Source: an uncultured Prevotellaceae bacterium (GTDB lineage: Bacteria > Bacteroidota > Bacteroidia > Bacteroidales > Bacteroidaceae). Taken from it: DNA of 64,000 bases. This document shows positions 15,001 through 23,300 of this stretch, piece by piece. The translations under genes and the position numbers were made by a program. Location of the stretch: positions 135,743 to 199,742 of the forward strand of contig CADAAR010000002.1 of NCBI GenBank assembly GCA_902785945.1. Reading direction: 5' to 3'. Positions within the stretch are counted from its first letter, which is position 1. Every line of letters starts with the position of its first letter. The notes beneath the pieces were generated by a model, which was not told the origin of the DNA, did not search any database, and saw only the letters and a list, made by a program, of their open reading frames with translations.

Positions 15001-17374
15001 TAAGATAAAAGGAATTGTAGTCACCGCCCGTCACCGATACCGGTACATGGGCAGTAGCATTAGAACCGTCACCATGGATACCTATGTTGAATTCCTTAAA
15101 CCACACATTGCCACCCACATGGACATAGATGGTTCTGCCGTTGTGAGGACTTTTATTTGCCGACACAAGCTGTTCGATTACGCCCCCTTGGAGGATTAGC
15201 GGGGAATGTTCCGACATGCTACCATTATCCACATTATCTTGATATTCCAACTGACTGAAATACATCAGTGAGGTATTGGTGATTTCGAACCAACCTTTGG
15301 GGTGGAGAATGGCTGTATTGCAGATATTGCTGGCTCCGTTAGGTTTCTGTGCTTGTGCTGTGCCGATGACATTGAGAAAATCGAAGCGGATAGGTGCTAT
15401 TCCTTTTTTGCCTGTGTGATGGTAAATAAAACTGTAGTCGGGTTCATGGTCGTTGTCTTCGTCCACCGACATTAGTGTATAGGGCCTATCTGCCGTTGCG
15501 TTGGGGACACTACCCCGATGGTTGTTGCCTACTAACACTATGGCATTGTCATAGACAGTCGAACCAAAGCCTCCAAGATTATTGTGAATATAATTACGGG
15601 CAGACTCTACATCTGTTTCTATTCGTTGACCATGGAAGTCTGTACGTGTGCCACTCGTTACTACCTGGGTTCCCGTCTGCGTCACGTTCTGCAAACCGGT
15701 ATAATCGATCTTGTACACCACATCGTAATTCGGGTCGGAGAGGTAGATAGCCTTGCCCCAGTAGGGTTCTATGGTAATAGAGGTTACACCATAGGGAACA
15801 TCGAAATAGGCACCCTGCGGGAATATGCGGCCAGTGATGGCGTAGAGGTCTTTGTTGACGCTCTTGCGATCGGCAAAATTGTAATTAGGATAGTCGAAGT
15901 AGGTTGCTGTTGAGGCATATGTTTTAGTATTGTCATAGTTATTCTTAGTGTAGGGATCAACATAGCCTGCAGGTGTTTCCATTGCAGTAATCTTCCATCC
16001 CGTCACCACTCGGTTGCCCGTGTAGTTACCTTCACCCACATCGTTATAGTAAGGTAATTGTACCTTATCATAGTTGTAGTTGAAGCGGTCAAAATCCTTG
16101 TCGGTACGGATTAGAGTGAGGCTGGTCGTTGTCACCCTGGCACCCGTCGGCCACGTCTGGCCTCCATTAGTCTTCGTGTTATTGATAATTACCGAGAGGG
16201 TCTTGCTACCTAGTTTTCCGCCGTGACTGCGTCCAACAGTAGCACTATCCGGTGCATTTTCGACATCGTAGTTAATAATCGAAGGATATTTTCCTTGTGC
16301 CTTCAGGATGGGGTAAGGGTAAGGCTCGCGTCCGCTGATGCTTCTATCTGCAGTTTCCAATACCCATTTTGCCATATCGCTAGGATTAACAGTGGTTGTA
16401 GCAGTAGATGCATAGATGGCTGCGAGTTTCTTGTTGCTATTGAGTAGCAAGCGATAGAATTCGAAGCGGTTCAGGTATTTTTCTTCTACAGCTAAGGCGC
16501 AGTTGTAATCGGTGATTGCTTTTGTCTTCAGTTTATCATAAGCATAGTAATTGAAAGTATTCAAACCACTTGATCCATCAGTTTTGCCATTATTCAAATT
16601 ATTGATGATGTTGCCTCCATAAACGGGCGAAACGGTTGTGCCACCGGTGATGTCTCCATAGAACATACAGTTCATCACCATTGTCTTGATATTACCTGCG
16701 CTGGATTTAAAATTGTTGTATCCCACAATACCTCCAACAACAGAGCCACCAGTGATGTTTGCATAACTATAACAATTAACGACTCGTGAACCTTTGTTCG
16801 CTTCTTCTTTGTGGTTAAGCAACCCCACTAACCCACCTGTATAAGCGCCTCCACTAACTGTTCCATCAAGAATGCCACAATTATATATACGAGTTTCACC
16901 TTGGGCATTGGCAGCAATAGCACCAGCATTCCCACTAGCGCTTATCGAAACACTTCCGATAATTACATTCTTAATCGTAGCATCCTCTACATAGTCAAAC
17001 AGAGGCTTATTCCATGTACCAGTGATGATTACCAGTTGTCCATCGATAGTGCCTTTGAAGGGATTTCCTGCACTGCCTATTTCACCATCTTCCGTTGATG
17101 CTCTATCTCCCGTTGTGGAAAAATCGCTGCTCAGCGTATAACTTCCATTTGGATCGTTAATATCGCTTAAGGATGAAATTTCTGTCTGTCCCCAAGTGCC
17201 TATGTTTCCTACAAACAGAATGAGGAGCATCGAGATGACGAGCCGTCGCTCGAGCTGTGCTCGCTTGCTACCAACGGGACGCAAGAATCTCGTTGAGGGT
17301 GAGCCGTAATCTCGTTGAGGGTGAGCCGTAACCTCGTTATATAGTGCCATATTCTTGTTCATATCTTGTGTCAT
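1..17374 (-). CDS. Giant secreted beta-solenoid repeat protein, C-terminus beyond window (partial, at least 5791 aa)
   Basis: One open frame runs from an ATG at 17374 to the left edge without a stop; the frame of the repeats at position 2 is the same as that of the start. Residues 1-44 are an unusual basic extension, residues 45-62 a hydrophobic signal core, with likely cleavage before Gln63 (TWG|Q). Residues about 130-230 carry GLUG-type motifs (GGLVG, GGIVGYNN). Residues about 300-830 are a mixed region, and from about 840 to the edge a [V/I]-[Y/F]-G-G-G repeat recurs roughly every 40-60 residues, an estimated 90 copies. Such Gly/Val/Thr/Asn-rich, short-period repeats usually fold as a parallel beta-helix. 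The gene starts 18 bp after the other giant gene and is last of the visible pilus operon. A surface adhesin or structural fibre is my inference. No catalytic domain is visible; the missing C-terminus may hold a sorting signal. The start is uncertain: TTG at residue 31 or ATG at residue 49 are alternatives. Confidence 0.85.
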   Translation of the reverse strand, partial: MTQDMNKNMALYNEVTAHPQRDYGSPSTRFLRPVGSKRAQLERRLVISMLLILFVGNIGTWGQTEISSLSDINDPNGSYTLSSDFSTTGDRASTEDGEIGSAGNPFKGTIDGQLVIITGTWNKPLFDYVEDATIKNVIIGSVSISASGNAGAIAANAQGETRIYNCGILDGTVSGGAYTGGLVGLLNHKEEANKGSRVVNCYSYANITGGSVVGGIVGYNNFKSSAGNIKTMVMNCMFYGDITGGTTVSPVYGGNIINNLNNGKTDGSSGLNTFNYYAYDKLKTKAITDYNCALAVEEKYLNRFEFYRLLLNSNKKLAAIYASTATTTVNPSDMAKWVLETADRSISGREPYPYPILKAQGKYPSIINYDVENAPDSATVGRSHGGKLGSKTLSVIINNTKTNGGQTWPTGARVTTTSLTLIRTDKDFDRFNYNYDKVQLPYYNDVGEGNYTGNRVVTGWKITAMETPAGYVDPYTKNNYDNTKTYASTATYFDYPNYNFADRKSVNKDLYAITGRIFPQGAYFDVPYGVTSITIEPYWGKAIYLSDPNYDVVYKIDYTGLQNVTQTGTQVVTSGTRTDFHGQRIETDVESARNYIHNNLGGFGSTVYDNAIVLVGNNHRGSVPNATADRPYTLMSVDEDNDHEPDYSFIYHHTGKKGIAPIRFDFLNVIGTAQAQKPNGASNICNTAILHPKGWFEITNTSLMYFSQLEYQDNVDNGSMSEHSPLILQGGVIEQLVSANKSPHNGRTIYVHVGGNVWFKEFNIGIHGDGSNATAHVPVSVTGGDYNSFYLTGIYNPNATAKEDNAECYISGGHFGEAAGAGQEQIKGSVHWQIYNADIDNFFGGGINDNKPITGTVTTDIYNSHVGIFCGGPKFGNMQSGKDVTTNAVGCEFDTFFGAGYGGSSYSRVKFYDKDNNSVNWSSWDDDYVNDRGKYYDGTKTNAPYGKKGKGVATDFDYEFFVWSSGLTGGRFYVKYATFSLAQCNDVNSTLTGCTVNQSFYGGGNLGSVTGTATSVLDGCTVHGNVFGGGYSATLPTIEVRDAGFTTNPNYNKNSGMLEPGVFSGMTEYQWKHVDNLSNGGSGTTSVIQNGKTINYVLTDADLTALGQVGETDLVIKGNTTVAGGVFGGGDESAISAEDGATGNTKVTIEKNDNNESPTITNVYGGGNTADVDGDTEVVMTSGTVSNDIFGGGKGKNTVVAGDVKVNIGDKNESTGALSGTGIIRNVYGGSAFGAVNTSATKDSDGNVTVYTPSTGKTTKVNIYGCTSIESIFGGGLGEKTESSNIAAQNFGNTTVNMEGGTVKAVYGGSNANGVLKQNSTVTIIGGTVGTSTNPISNAVFGGGFGEPTLVEGDVEVNIGTKSDDETPVYTGNATINGHVYGGGALGSVNASKPEGTLVFDAEKKVDVNLYQGTINGDAYGGGLGNAGTAAYVGGNVNVILDGAKITGSIFGCNNLNGTPKGHVKVHVKRTVNINDEKNALKNNSGTPFKERTTYDVEAVYGGGNKADYVPTDATITLPATDAEDYEEQLAKFNAACAEVIIDGCDATSIRYVYGGGNAAAVPASDVTINGSYIIDQVFGGGNGAGEGNPGANVGIYKLNNAETNYGTGVASTKLVGGKIHVVYGGSNTKGNVRGGTEMVRKEANTCTLQMGEIYGAGQVAPMDGDVNIILECMPEDFVDKVFGGAKNATINGNVTLTVTSGKFGRVFGGNNEGGSINGSITVNAYEDGCLPLIIGELYGGGYNAPYSIWGCNDDDKNNVWEPNTPSGTPHVAADADAIQVNVFSCTSIGKVFGGGYGSGAKVVGNTHVWINTMKGFIDDPDNPGERKENVLGKIGQVFGGGNNGLVKGNTIIDIGTATVKKYNKDEYAEDIGVNITSGADYLHPDNGTLNNSITAGIYGGGDTADVDGNATLNIGTADQNLGIIIGGDIYGGGYGESTHVTGNVTVNIGKKESDNTTIGYATITGDVYGGSAKGTVNSTNNSSVNTYEEGKNCYTEVNLYGGSIIGNVYGGGFGDTQHAADVWGNVVVNVDGIAMKVEKNSSNEFIKGRIFGGNNVQGSPKGTTTVNVKNTTAYPYIENETSYDYHIANVFGGGNQAAFNGTSTSVQMSGGNVYDVFGGGLGSTAIVNGNTSVEILGGSVTNDIYGGGSLANVTGAVTLALNGGTVGRDVYGGGALAQTNAEYDANDNTKKNYITTVNLGNSTAGTIIGGNLYGGGLGRKAGGNNAAVAANVNGPVSVTVTKGLATNVFGCNNLYGAPQRTVTVNIEGTNAPTANIPLPIRNVYGGGNQADYTYTDATNPQNLQVNIKGGTIGNVFGGGLSADVAGGINVKVSGGIVVDDVYGGGALANTNTGNWSVVGSALEYVVVTGLTVGTTSVAGYYTRSGSEGSYVYTLVTSGNAAAGTTYYQKKVAGTWATGLNGENGTTYKTNVSLTGGLIGNAYGGGLGQIAKGNDPNAEGYKPAIAAMVYGDVKITVNDPNVIGTDPGVAFTQNTTKIMYGEGDKRKEYVIPLTGRVFGCNNQNGTPTGNVRVEVHSTRQIDANNNIISGHGSSNRKYPNEMQAVYGGGNLSDYLPANGKGTSVYIDGCNETSIEKVYGGGNSASVPASDVTINACYDIGYAFGGGNGGDLIYKNDEWIENEGAIVIGLAKITPKGGKMGQVFGGSDAKGVCGSTTVDLSVQNTNCPLVLTRIYGAGNEADVADDVNMIISGCTSDAQTIGDQQVATQIEYVYGGSYNAHITGNVTLTITSGIFKYVYGGNDRTGSIGGNITVNIEERDECNPIIIEHLLGGGNEAPYPGTKRDGTEITTRGTITVNVKSATYIGDIFGGSYKADVNGDTEVNINMTKGFWAGKNAPTGYTDLPNVHNGTIDDAIGTIGAVYGGGNQGRVRGNSTVNIGTSTTVPIIDQVTKDGKGKITNITYNDATVLGAHITGDVFGGGNLADVNGNTEVNICAKKNGSVYEAVAEGTDKVTIGGNIYGGGNGADDTFTCEKGMVGVDGDNTGAQGEEDRGTHIHIGNGTVGTLVNGALKEGTGNIYGGGKVGRVEFHSVVEVGLTPQTNSVTSAPEILGNVFGGGKGVETHGYAALLRGHTSVTVKENAKVRNSVYGGGEISTIGRFWIKNVNNKDKDGNLLTEAPSDDLPDGMPYKLKDGGKCTVSILDNAEIGPTTIMAMPQFTGNVFGAGKGFLPKVYDYSADDDYHRPKRVSPVGDDYFKDEAAYMVFIETQALVDETYVTIDDNAFVKGSVYGGSENGRVLNDTHVNIDGGQIGWGKNATGRHADGVWETNYVPSASTDLECPSWNYELPFAPYDKFAQTNRKYDYTGEYSAIKEVDRRENTDGGMPTGSDGHTFYGNVFGGGSGKDPFAPGKWHRQAGFVGGDTHVTITGGHILSNVYGGNEHTDVGTYGTDGLTYVSGGKCTIQMSGGTIGVPRTPEKIAAHPESGYLFGAGKGDQRIFFNTWTNVQNTDVSITGGTVFGSVLGGGEDGHVLTDTKVEIKGGTIGTTGTSSFDGNVFGGGRGLSGSALTAGSVGGNVDLDITGGTIKGNVYGGGRLASVGIDFTPADDPSYGQLVDDKPAESKTYGHISIDISGGTIGTTTASDDTHPVGGNVYGGSMGRITLLDGSLNPLWPKQAVVKLTNVTISGGEIKNNVYGGSEYGIVRNQATVTMTNGNVYGNVFGGGYGSDRQDQTTITAGGYTSENPTLYYTFTPMLWTGCVSGNTFVNISGGTVAKNVYGGGDMASVGLINFNSSKDEDTYIFNYITKHDDPTNGFALSWPYKFEYIKAAPNDPENIGGNAINGKATISITGGTIGTKTNGNYADNTGFVFGGSKGKVWFGATKETVQDITTQRYTEAFMANVLKTEVTIGGGTMRTVYGGGEDGHVYEDAKVTVNDGTIENSVFGGGKGEGIFKTTLWQQDTNNPNDLTAHVDLTDQNVHSWTAGKVYGNTEVIMNGGSVGMFIYGGGNLGSVGKGNYAGGSDDYSTAGYGETLTGNLWTSASEGDDAWQFLNSGLSTVTIKGGTVGPATGTGIDEDGIPYGSVFGGSRGKAAKDVGARSPRYRYVPDFFLGYVNKAVINIGGTSASALSSNSPTIYGSVYGGGQDGHVRNNTEVRIFKGTIQGQPDEAKRSGHVFGAGSGIGKYDTGTLLNSEPLMACSNSSGSVTCTTLVEVYENATIKGNVYGGGAMASVGPPQTGQGFDEYNTTTNYTTGNRAHGSKSFTQVDIKGGTVEGDVFGASRGPSDTFRKQQFTDKNIPYDETKFATDLWSDVNISGGTISGSVYGGGETGYVKCGVTVDVTGGNITKDVYGGGARANTNISNWKNNAWADATQMSAKYTTVVNLQGGVINGDVYGGGLGRKEATDVTAVDAKVYGDITVKLNENVSTTAKGCILNRIFGCNNLQGSPQGNVTVHVYATQNSNADKNIINDKFATRPVQGENETSKQYLQRLIDATKSGSVYVDPRITASVITAAQTTCGNGTETEIKSAIENVQQELCKLYDVQAVYGGGNLAPYEPVNAFLAEDTEANKALKERARTTVLIDGCGLTSIQKVYGGGNAASVPATYMVVTGTHEIEELFGGGNGKDQYSLDNSTWIDNPGAHVGYKNYSTLSGTSWTENEDANTPEKRKIEPAISKYHYGSGITTTNITGGRIHYVYGGSDTKGNIRTSARSTIEEAGVCEMHIDKAYGGSKDSEMDAGTEQNLDCVKNVTNIYGGSQNATIENDIVVNITNGTIAKVFGGNDTKGMIKGSITINIEEKGCQPIIIGELYGGGYLAPYSIYGYKKEGGNYVVDTSGQYIPLAAGESGASSTPNKNPRINVISATKIGAIYGGGYEAKMIGSPRINVNMQEGQVLSDYVDAGFVGTHTVQDKEGKDVTYEGLRIDETTGNGILSIGTIGNIYGGGNEADVVGDTYVEIGTGEWINENGQREMDGTIKVNNEDLTTTFTYDTNSKKWTYKKSATETVTIEGTPNPARHAATITGNVYGGGKGKADNYICDKAMVGIVDSGEGSTNVIIGNGTVEGNVYGGGEVGRVEKDTEVTIGLLGNTTNEITIEGNVFGAGQGIATHGYSGLVRGNSTVTVQGKAKVRGSVYGGGQKASVGRFYVKDVNDGSFDDKDNPKYAHVPKGMPYARISGGSCTVTVQDDAEIGPKEAMVMTAVGGPDDHGHVFGAGMGITPYVDTDTDSGSGVGQGPGRWYNNDNNQYTWESYANKETDYLEYIETLALADKTDVTIRGRAFIKGSVYGGSENGRVLDDTHVKIQENCQIGNGYVQMDDNGSYLATKRGVNRRYTDAEWEAGHLIVNDDPETTDVDETDPDAGLVSAVGSNYSTSLPECASWPYGATEGTGENAKKVFAPYDKFANADGTYTGSSEPDARGGRPTGSDGHTFYGNVFGGGSGYYPYKAGKWHRAAGAVGGNTVVDILGGHILSSVYGGNEMTDVGTYIKDGNNDNEPIIPVSGGKCTINMTGGTLGVPRTLGQIAAHPVTCYVFGAGKGDTRTFFNTWTNIREAEVNISGTARIYGSTFGGGEDGHVIENAMTSISDGALIGTTGTSYVDGNVFGAGRGYSGDALTAGSVGGNVTVNISGGTMLGSIYGGGRLASVGIGFNAPSNANYGSFTEDGQNRTYGHVTVNISGGTIGNDHETVPNETNIAAAGITETDISKWTVDGEWQTWKNYHQIPNTEYDGKTGLPIHTKGGNVFGGSMGRLEMQDGSYNELWPQLAQVKTATINITGGEIKSNVYGGGELGTVRDNAYVTIGGTRNADGSITASGAPTIFRDVYGGGYGSSIM
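590..4500 (-). repeat. Higher-order repeat block A of the giant gene
   Basis: The order of distinctive units here matches block B (6710-10200). Anchor pairs are 591/6712, 1690/7670, 2272/8237, 3050/8993, 3696/9570 and 4141/9783. The offset drifts from about 6.1 to 5.6 kb, so the copies differ by insertions and deletions. Boundaries are approximate. Confidence 0.6.
6710..10200 (-). repeat. Higher-order repeat block B of the giant gene
   Basis: This block is collinear with block A at 590-4500, and its second half is collinear with block C at 11810-13250 (anchors 8995/12140, 9570/12700, 9783/12990). Boundaries are approximate. Confidence 0.6.
11810..13250 (-). repeat. Higher-order repeat block C (partial copy)
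   Basis: This block matches only the later part of blocks A and B: the unit with a conserved CCATAGAG(C/T)TC(A/G)CC stretch at 12155, the unit ending at 12700, and the unit with a G-[V/T]-P-x-G-[N/S]-[N]-x-L motif near 12990. Between B and C (10500-11400) shorter single-unit duplications of the last element occur at about 10571 and 11180. Confidence 0.5.
17286..17340 (-). repeat. 22-bp direct tandem repeat near the 5' end of the giant gene
   Basis: Two perfect 22-bp copies lie at 17286-17307 and 17308-17329, with the start of a third at 17330-17340. They lie between the chosen ATG (17374) and the signal-peptide core. Because 22 is not a multiple of three, the two copies are read in different frames, and gain or loss of one copy would move the signal peptide out of frame with the ATG. 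Confidence 0.9.
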
Positions 17375-17392
17375 ATTCTATTTTTTCTTTAA

Positions 17393-20300
17393 CTATTTCT
17401 TTACTTCCACCTTCTTAGTATATCGTCCGTCGAGCGTATGGACAATATACATGCCAGAGAAGTCGGCTTGTACCTCTCTCGTCTGACCCGGATTTACCGT
17501 GAAGTTCGCCACCGTAACACCTGCTGCTGTGACAACACGCACATCTGTAGTGTAGCTGAGCGACGACTCCACATAGATCTTATCCTTCAAGACATAGATA
17601 TTAAGCGTTCCAGTTACATCCTCCCTCGGATCACCATGTTCGTTGGCTCCCTTCAAATCCGACTGTTCATCGCTAAATACGATACTGCGAGTTCTGCTGT
17701 CAGCTGTTCCAGATGTGAAGAACGGACGGAAGGCATATACTGTCGAAGCCTCTCCTGTGACCTTATCATAGCTACTGCCATCGACATTCAGCGTATAATT
17801 TTCGTTTACAGGAACGGTCTTGTTCAGGTAGTTCGGTTTGAAGGTATAGGCTGAGCCTGTAGGTTTCACGCCGTTCATTTCGCTGTCGCTCGCCTTAATA
17901 GATGTACCTGTCTCGGAAGCAAAGGTGAGAATCTGCTTATCCAACTTGTCGATGGTAGCAGCCGTGTTCTGAGCTACGAAATTACCACTAAGATCAAACT
18001 CGTAATACGTCACACCAGGCAAACCTAACAGATAAGGTGTTCCACTTGACAGGAACGCATATCTCTCATAGGTACGCAACCTTCTATAGTACTCCTGATA
18101 GGTATCATCATTATCATCTTTCTGATTGTGGCCACCTGTAAGACCCTTGTAATAATAGTCCCAAAGGAAAGTATTGGTAGCGTTCTTGGTATCACCAATA
18201 TTAGGCGCTTTCGGATAGGTGAATCTAGCCACATAGATTGTATTATCATTAGGATCGAGACTACCGCCATTGAACTCACGCAGCCAATACTCATGACCGA
18301 TCTTGGATTCTGTGCCGTTCTTGCTCGCCTCACTGCCACTGTAGAAGTGTGTGATCTCACCCTTCTGATGAGTCGTTACCAATTCTGCTGTGAACGGCAG
18401 GCTGATGCCTTGCCAGCCTTTCTTGCGATCTACATATTCCTGATTATCTGGCGTACGCTGGTACCACATACGATAATCAGCGCCGAAGGTGTAACCAAAG
18501 GGCGCATAGAAGTCCTCCTTATCCACGAGCAGATGATCGTTGGTGGCCTTCAGGTTGCTTTGTACGAGGTGGCCATAGATAGACGACATCTCATTAATAG
18601 CATCACCCACAATACGATAGCCATCAGAATTATCATAATACGTGTCAAAGGCCGGTTCAATGAAGTATGCATTCAGCACATCATAGGTCTTCTTATTAGC
18701 ATAGCCGTTATTTGCTGTCTCAGCTGGTGCATAGACAAGCAAGTTCCGGGTCTCGTCACAGTTAGTGATACCGGTCAGACCTTCATCGTCGAGCAATGGC
18801 GGGTAGAACCATGAGCCAGACCTGCCCAATGCAATGGTAGTGTCATCACATCCTGCGAAGTCGATAGCAGTCATACCAGGATAAGCGTCTTTGGTACCAT
18901 CAACTGACTTGGCAGCCAAGTAGGCGTTGGGATTGAAATGAGCGACACCCATCGTGCTGTTGCGATAGTAGGCCGGTGCACGGTAGACGCGGTTGGCATT
19001 GGCATCGAGAGACAGGCGTCCACCATCCCTTACGACAGCCGTTGGCACTTCCTGGTGCGTGGCTGCCCATCCATAGGTCAGCTTCTGTCCGAAGAAGATA
19101 TAGTCGTCGGGCCAGATGGGCGAGTAACGGTCATCCTCCTTGGTCTGTCCGCCTGTGTCCGTAACGGTTGCTACCCAGTGGTGCTCATCCTCTGCATCAG
19201 GGATGACACCGCCGGCAAAGCGGAAGTCGCCGTCAGCAAAGCGGTCCTCCACATAGCCGATATTGCCATATTGGGCAACCGCGGATGTGAAAGCAGGATA
19301 ATAACCCGTCGTGTTAGTCAAATCGCCGTTGTCGTCGGGCTTGAAGTAATGATACAAAGTACCTTCTGTCTGTCCTTTGCTGTCATAATAACGCTTATTC
19401 AGATAGAAATTGTTCAGGTCGTAGGCCACCTCACCATTGTAGAAAGCGAGATCAAGCATCTTGGTGGCATTACCGTGGACGTTAGAGACCTCGCTGTAGA
19501 CGTTGCTCTCAGGATAATAGCAGTTGACTAATTGCATTTTATTTTCACCATCTCTACGTTTCGGATTACCGAATACAGCCATGACATTACTGTTGACTGT
19601 GGCCGAACTCTTCACCCAGCAACTCTCCACATAGCCGTCACCCGTATCGGCCACACCGGCACCTGTGAACGAACCCGTTACTCCGAGGTTATAGACGTTG
19701 CCACAAAGTTTACCGAACAGAGATCCGGTCGTTCCTTCCGCTGGTGTAAGTCCGCTGATGGTATGGCCGTCGCCGTGGAAGGTGCCATTGAAGCAAGGCT
19801 CGTTCTCGCCAGATGCGATAGGCATCCAACTGCCCGTATGGTTGATATCCGTGCGCAAGAAGAACTCCAAGTTATTTCCTGCCTTAACACGATCGTTGAG
19901 CAGAGCATGGCCATTAAGGGCACCACTCGTAGCAGGAGTAGTGAGTAAGCACAGGTCATAGAGGTTCTTGAACAGGTCAAGACCGTTCTTTCCACTGCCG
20001 GTGTAGTCGTTAATATAGATCTTCGGCGCACGTTTCACGTTCTTGTTGTCGATGTACATGTGGTGACTCTTGTTCTCATCCGACATCACATCGGCCAGGT
20101 CGTGGTAGTTGGCCACGCTCACGGGTACATAATTAGAATAAGTGCGACCGGCATAACTCTTGGCGTAGTAGGCCACGTAGTAACCATCCTGATACCAGTA
20201 GAGCGGATCGTCATTCGGATTGTAGTCGACACCGTTACTGTGGCTCTCGGCATCGCGTTGCGACTCAAACAACTCCCAACCACCACCAGTCACCTCGTAG

Positions 20301-23300
20301 GCACCTGGTGTGACGTCAGGCTCAGAAATCGTCGTATAGTCACCAGGCAGGATGATGTCAGGCGCTGTGATATCCTCCACAATGGGCACACCGCTCTTGA
20401 ACATCAGGTGGATGTTCACCACGTGGCGCTCGCTGATAGGTGTCACGTTGCCTTGGCCGTCAGTCTCGTCGTAGTCATACTCATAGATGACGGTGATGAT
20501 CTTCTCCTTCGACAGGTCGTAGATATTACTTTCACGGCTCACGTACAGCGTGCTGGTCTCAGTGGGTGAGATGCCGTGGATGGTGAAGTTACGCTGCTGG
20601 TTGGGTAGTTCTTTATACTGTGATTCACCGATAAGGGTTCCCAAACTACCAGCGGCACCCGTACCAGCACCAGAAATACCACTCAATGTGTTAGTGGTTA
20701 CACTCGGCGTGTAGCTCTCACGGCAGTAGTAAATGGTCTGATCTACAGTAGGAGTGGTGGCAAAACTCAATGTTGTGATATTGGCTTGTTCGGCACTAGG
20801 CAGTCCATTGAAGCTCTCGCCGCTGATGGTTTCTCCAACGGCATATGGCGTGCTACCAATCTGGAAGGCGGTGTTCACCACGTAGTAAATGTTGGTACCA
20901 GCCTTCACGGCTATAGGAGCGTAATGGCGCTGCTCATTGGGCAGAGCCTCATACTGATCACGGGTCAGTTCATCACCGACATAGACCTTGCCGCTAGGAA
21001 CGATGGTAGTCGCAGCCGTCATGTATTTCTTACCATTATTTACGCCTTCTGCAGTTTCTGTCGGATCAGCGTCCTTGCCGTTATACGAAGCCGTGTAGTC
21101 CACACTCTGCGGCACGGAGTAGCCGGCCTTATTACCATTCGTCGCATCTCTCACTGCTTCCTCAGACGTATAGTTGCCATCGTACTGGTACTTCTGGCCT
21201 TCACGTCCGCTGTAGTTGGGATCGATGAGCACATCCAGTGCATCGTAGTTATACTCGAACATCTCGTGGTCAGCAGCCGTCAGCGAACTCCAAGCCTCCA
21301 ATCCGCGGTAGTTCTGCCCACTTACAAAGTAGTTACCGCCATAGAGACCGGCCGTCTTACAATAATAGGCCTCAACGAGATTCGTCTTCAGTTCGTCTCT
21401 CAGGGTTGCCAAATCCGTCAGTGCCTTCTTGTTTTCGGCAGTAATAGCACCTTCGCCAGTGGTCAATAATGCCTTGATGTCCTCGGTCGTCATATCACTT
21501 GCGCCAGTCTTGATAGCATTCATCTTTCCATTCACATCACTGATGTAGGCATTCACCTCAGACTTCTTCATCTTTGAGTCTTTGTAGATGACATCCTCTT
21601 TCGTGACCTGGATGGTCTTAGTACAGACGTAGGCCTTGTTGTCATCACTAGCGATGTTTTGGCTTTGTGCAAATGTCTTGTCCACGGCAGTGCCTGGATT
21701 ATAGTGATGCTCCGAAGTCCCTTCCGTAACGGTAATCTTATTAGGAACTATGTAAGCCTCCTCAAATTCGGCCTGCTTATGATCATCGTCAGTCGGGATA
21801 GCAGTTGAGTAGTTCGTCTTGATATCCTGATAGGTGACCTCTATGCTCTTGGCTATCAACTCACCAACCTTGTATGAGCGCTGGCCAAGCAGCATACCAT
21901 CCGTGTATGTACTCTTCAGACGATAGGTAGGACCATCGTAATAGTTCGCCCTAGTGTTGACATCCATGGCTTCGTACTCTGCCAACGTCTTCTTTTCCCT
22001 ATAGTTGCCACTCTTAAGCGTGTACCAGTTATCCCATTGGCTGGGGTTGTTCAGCTCATAGGTCAGAATATAGCCCTTGTCGTGACTGACGATGTTGGAA
22101 GAGCGGAAGATGTAGTCGGCATCGGCAGCATTCTTGTCAGCATCGAGGATGGTTTCACCTTCGGCGTTGGTATAGGTGTGCGAGCTGTTCTTATAGGCCG
22201 CAAACTCCGCATCGGTCATGACGTAGGTACCTGCTTCGTATTCCTTACCATCAATCTTACAGGTAATGCAGTTCACGAAGGTCTTCTCTACGAAGAGGTC
22301 TTTCTCAGACTTACTCAGCAGATACCAATCCCAATAGCTGATGGGATCGTTCTTGTAATAGGTCTTCTCGTTGATGACCAGCTTCTTGTTATCTTCCAGC
22401 TTCACACCAGGAGAAGCGTAGTAGGCATAGCGGTTGGGCATGATATCCAACAACTTCATCTTACCATGCGAAGCAGCGGCGATGGTCAGCGGGATGTCTA
22501 CCGTCTCGCTATAGGCATTAGGCACGCCGGTGTAGGCCGAGATGTACTGGTCATAGACATAGACGGAACCCTTGATATACCAGTAATGGGCAGGCATCTT
22601 ACCCTCACCCATATACCGGTTGCTGACGTTATAGCAGTCGTCGATGATGGTCTGTGTGCTGTGGACAAAGTTACCGGAGGTCTCCCATGCCATTTGATTC
22701 GCATCATTCTCAGTCTCGCTATAGTTATAGTCCCACTGGGTGACGGCACCATCGTTCAGTGCTGTCAGCGTCGTGTTCTTATGACCCGACTTGGTGCGCA
22801 CACCGTGCTGGTTCTTAGCATAGACGAAGCCGCCGCCGATACCCGTCGACACGTTGATCAGGTCCAGTTCGATGACGCCGGTGATGGGGCCCCATACCTT
22901 ATCATACAGGCCATTGCCCGTGCTTTCCTCAGTAGTCAGCTCCAGATAGACACCTGAGGCCAGCGCCACCTTGTTATGACTGTTACCATTGTTGCGTTTA
23001 CGGTCTGTGGAGAATTGCTTTTTCCAGTCATAGAAAGATGCTGTTCCGTATGCTTTGCCATTAGCTTCACACTTGTATTTTGCTTCGTCAGAATTGTCGG
23101 TGGTACGTGCATAGGGACGGCTTGTATCATCGCCGAAATCGACGTCGCTGGTCAGCGCACCCAAGTAGTTCACGATGTTGTAGATGCCGAAGTAGTTACC
23201 GTGTACCACATTGTCGCCCGCAGCAGAGGTCTTCTTATTCAGTGACACCTCACGCACACGGTTGATGGTGTAGTTGGTATAGTCCACCTCCTCAGGCACA

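Noticed and set aside
22037-22957. A 306-codon plus-strand frame opposite the first giant gene
   Set aside because: No start context, no signal or domain; the minus frame is a continuous protein with signal peptide and C-terminal tail.
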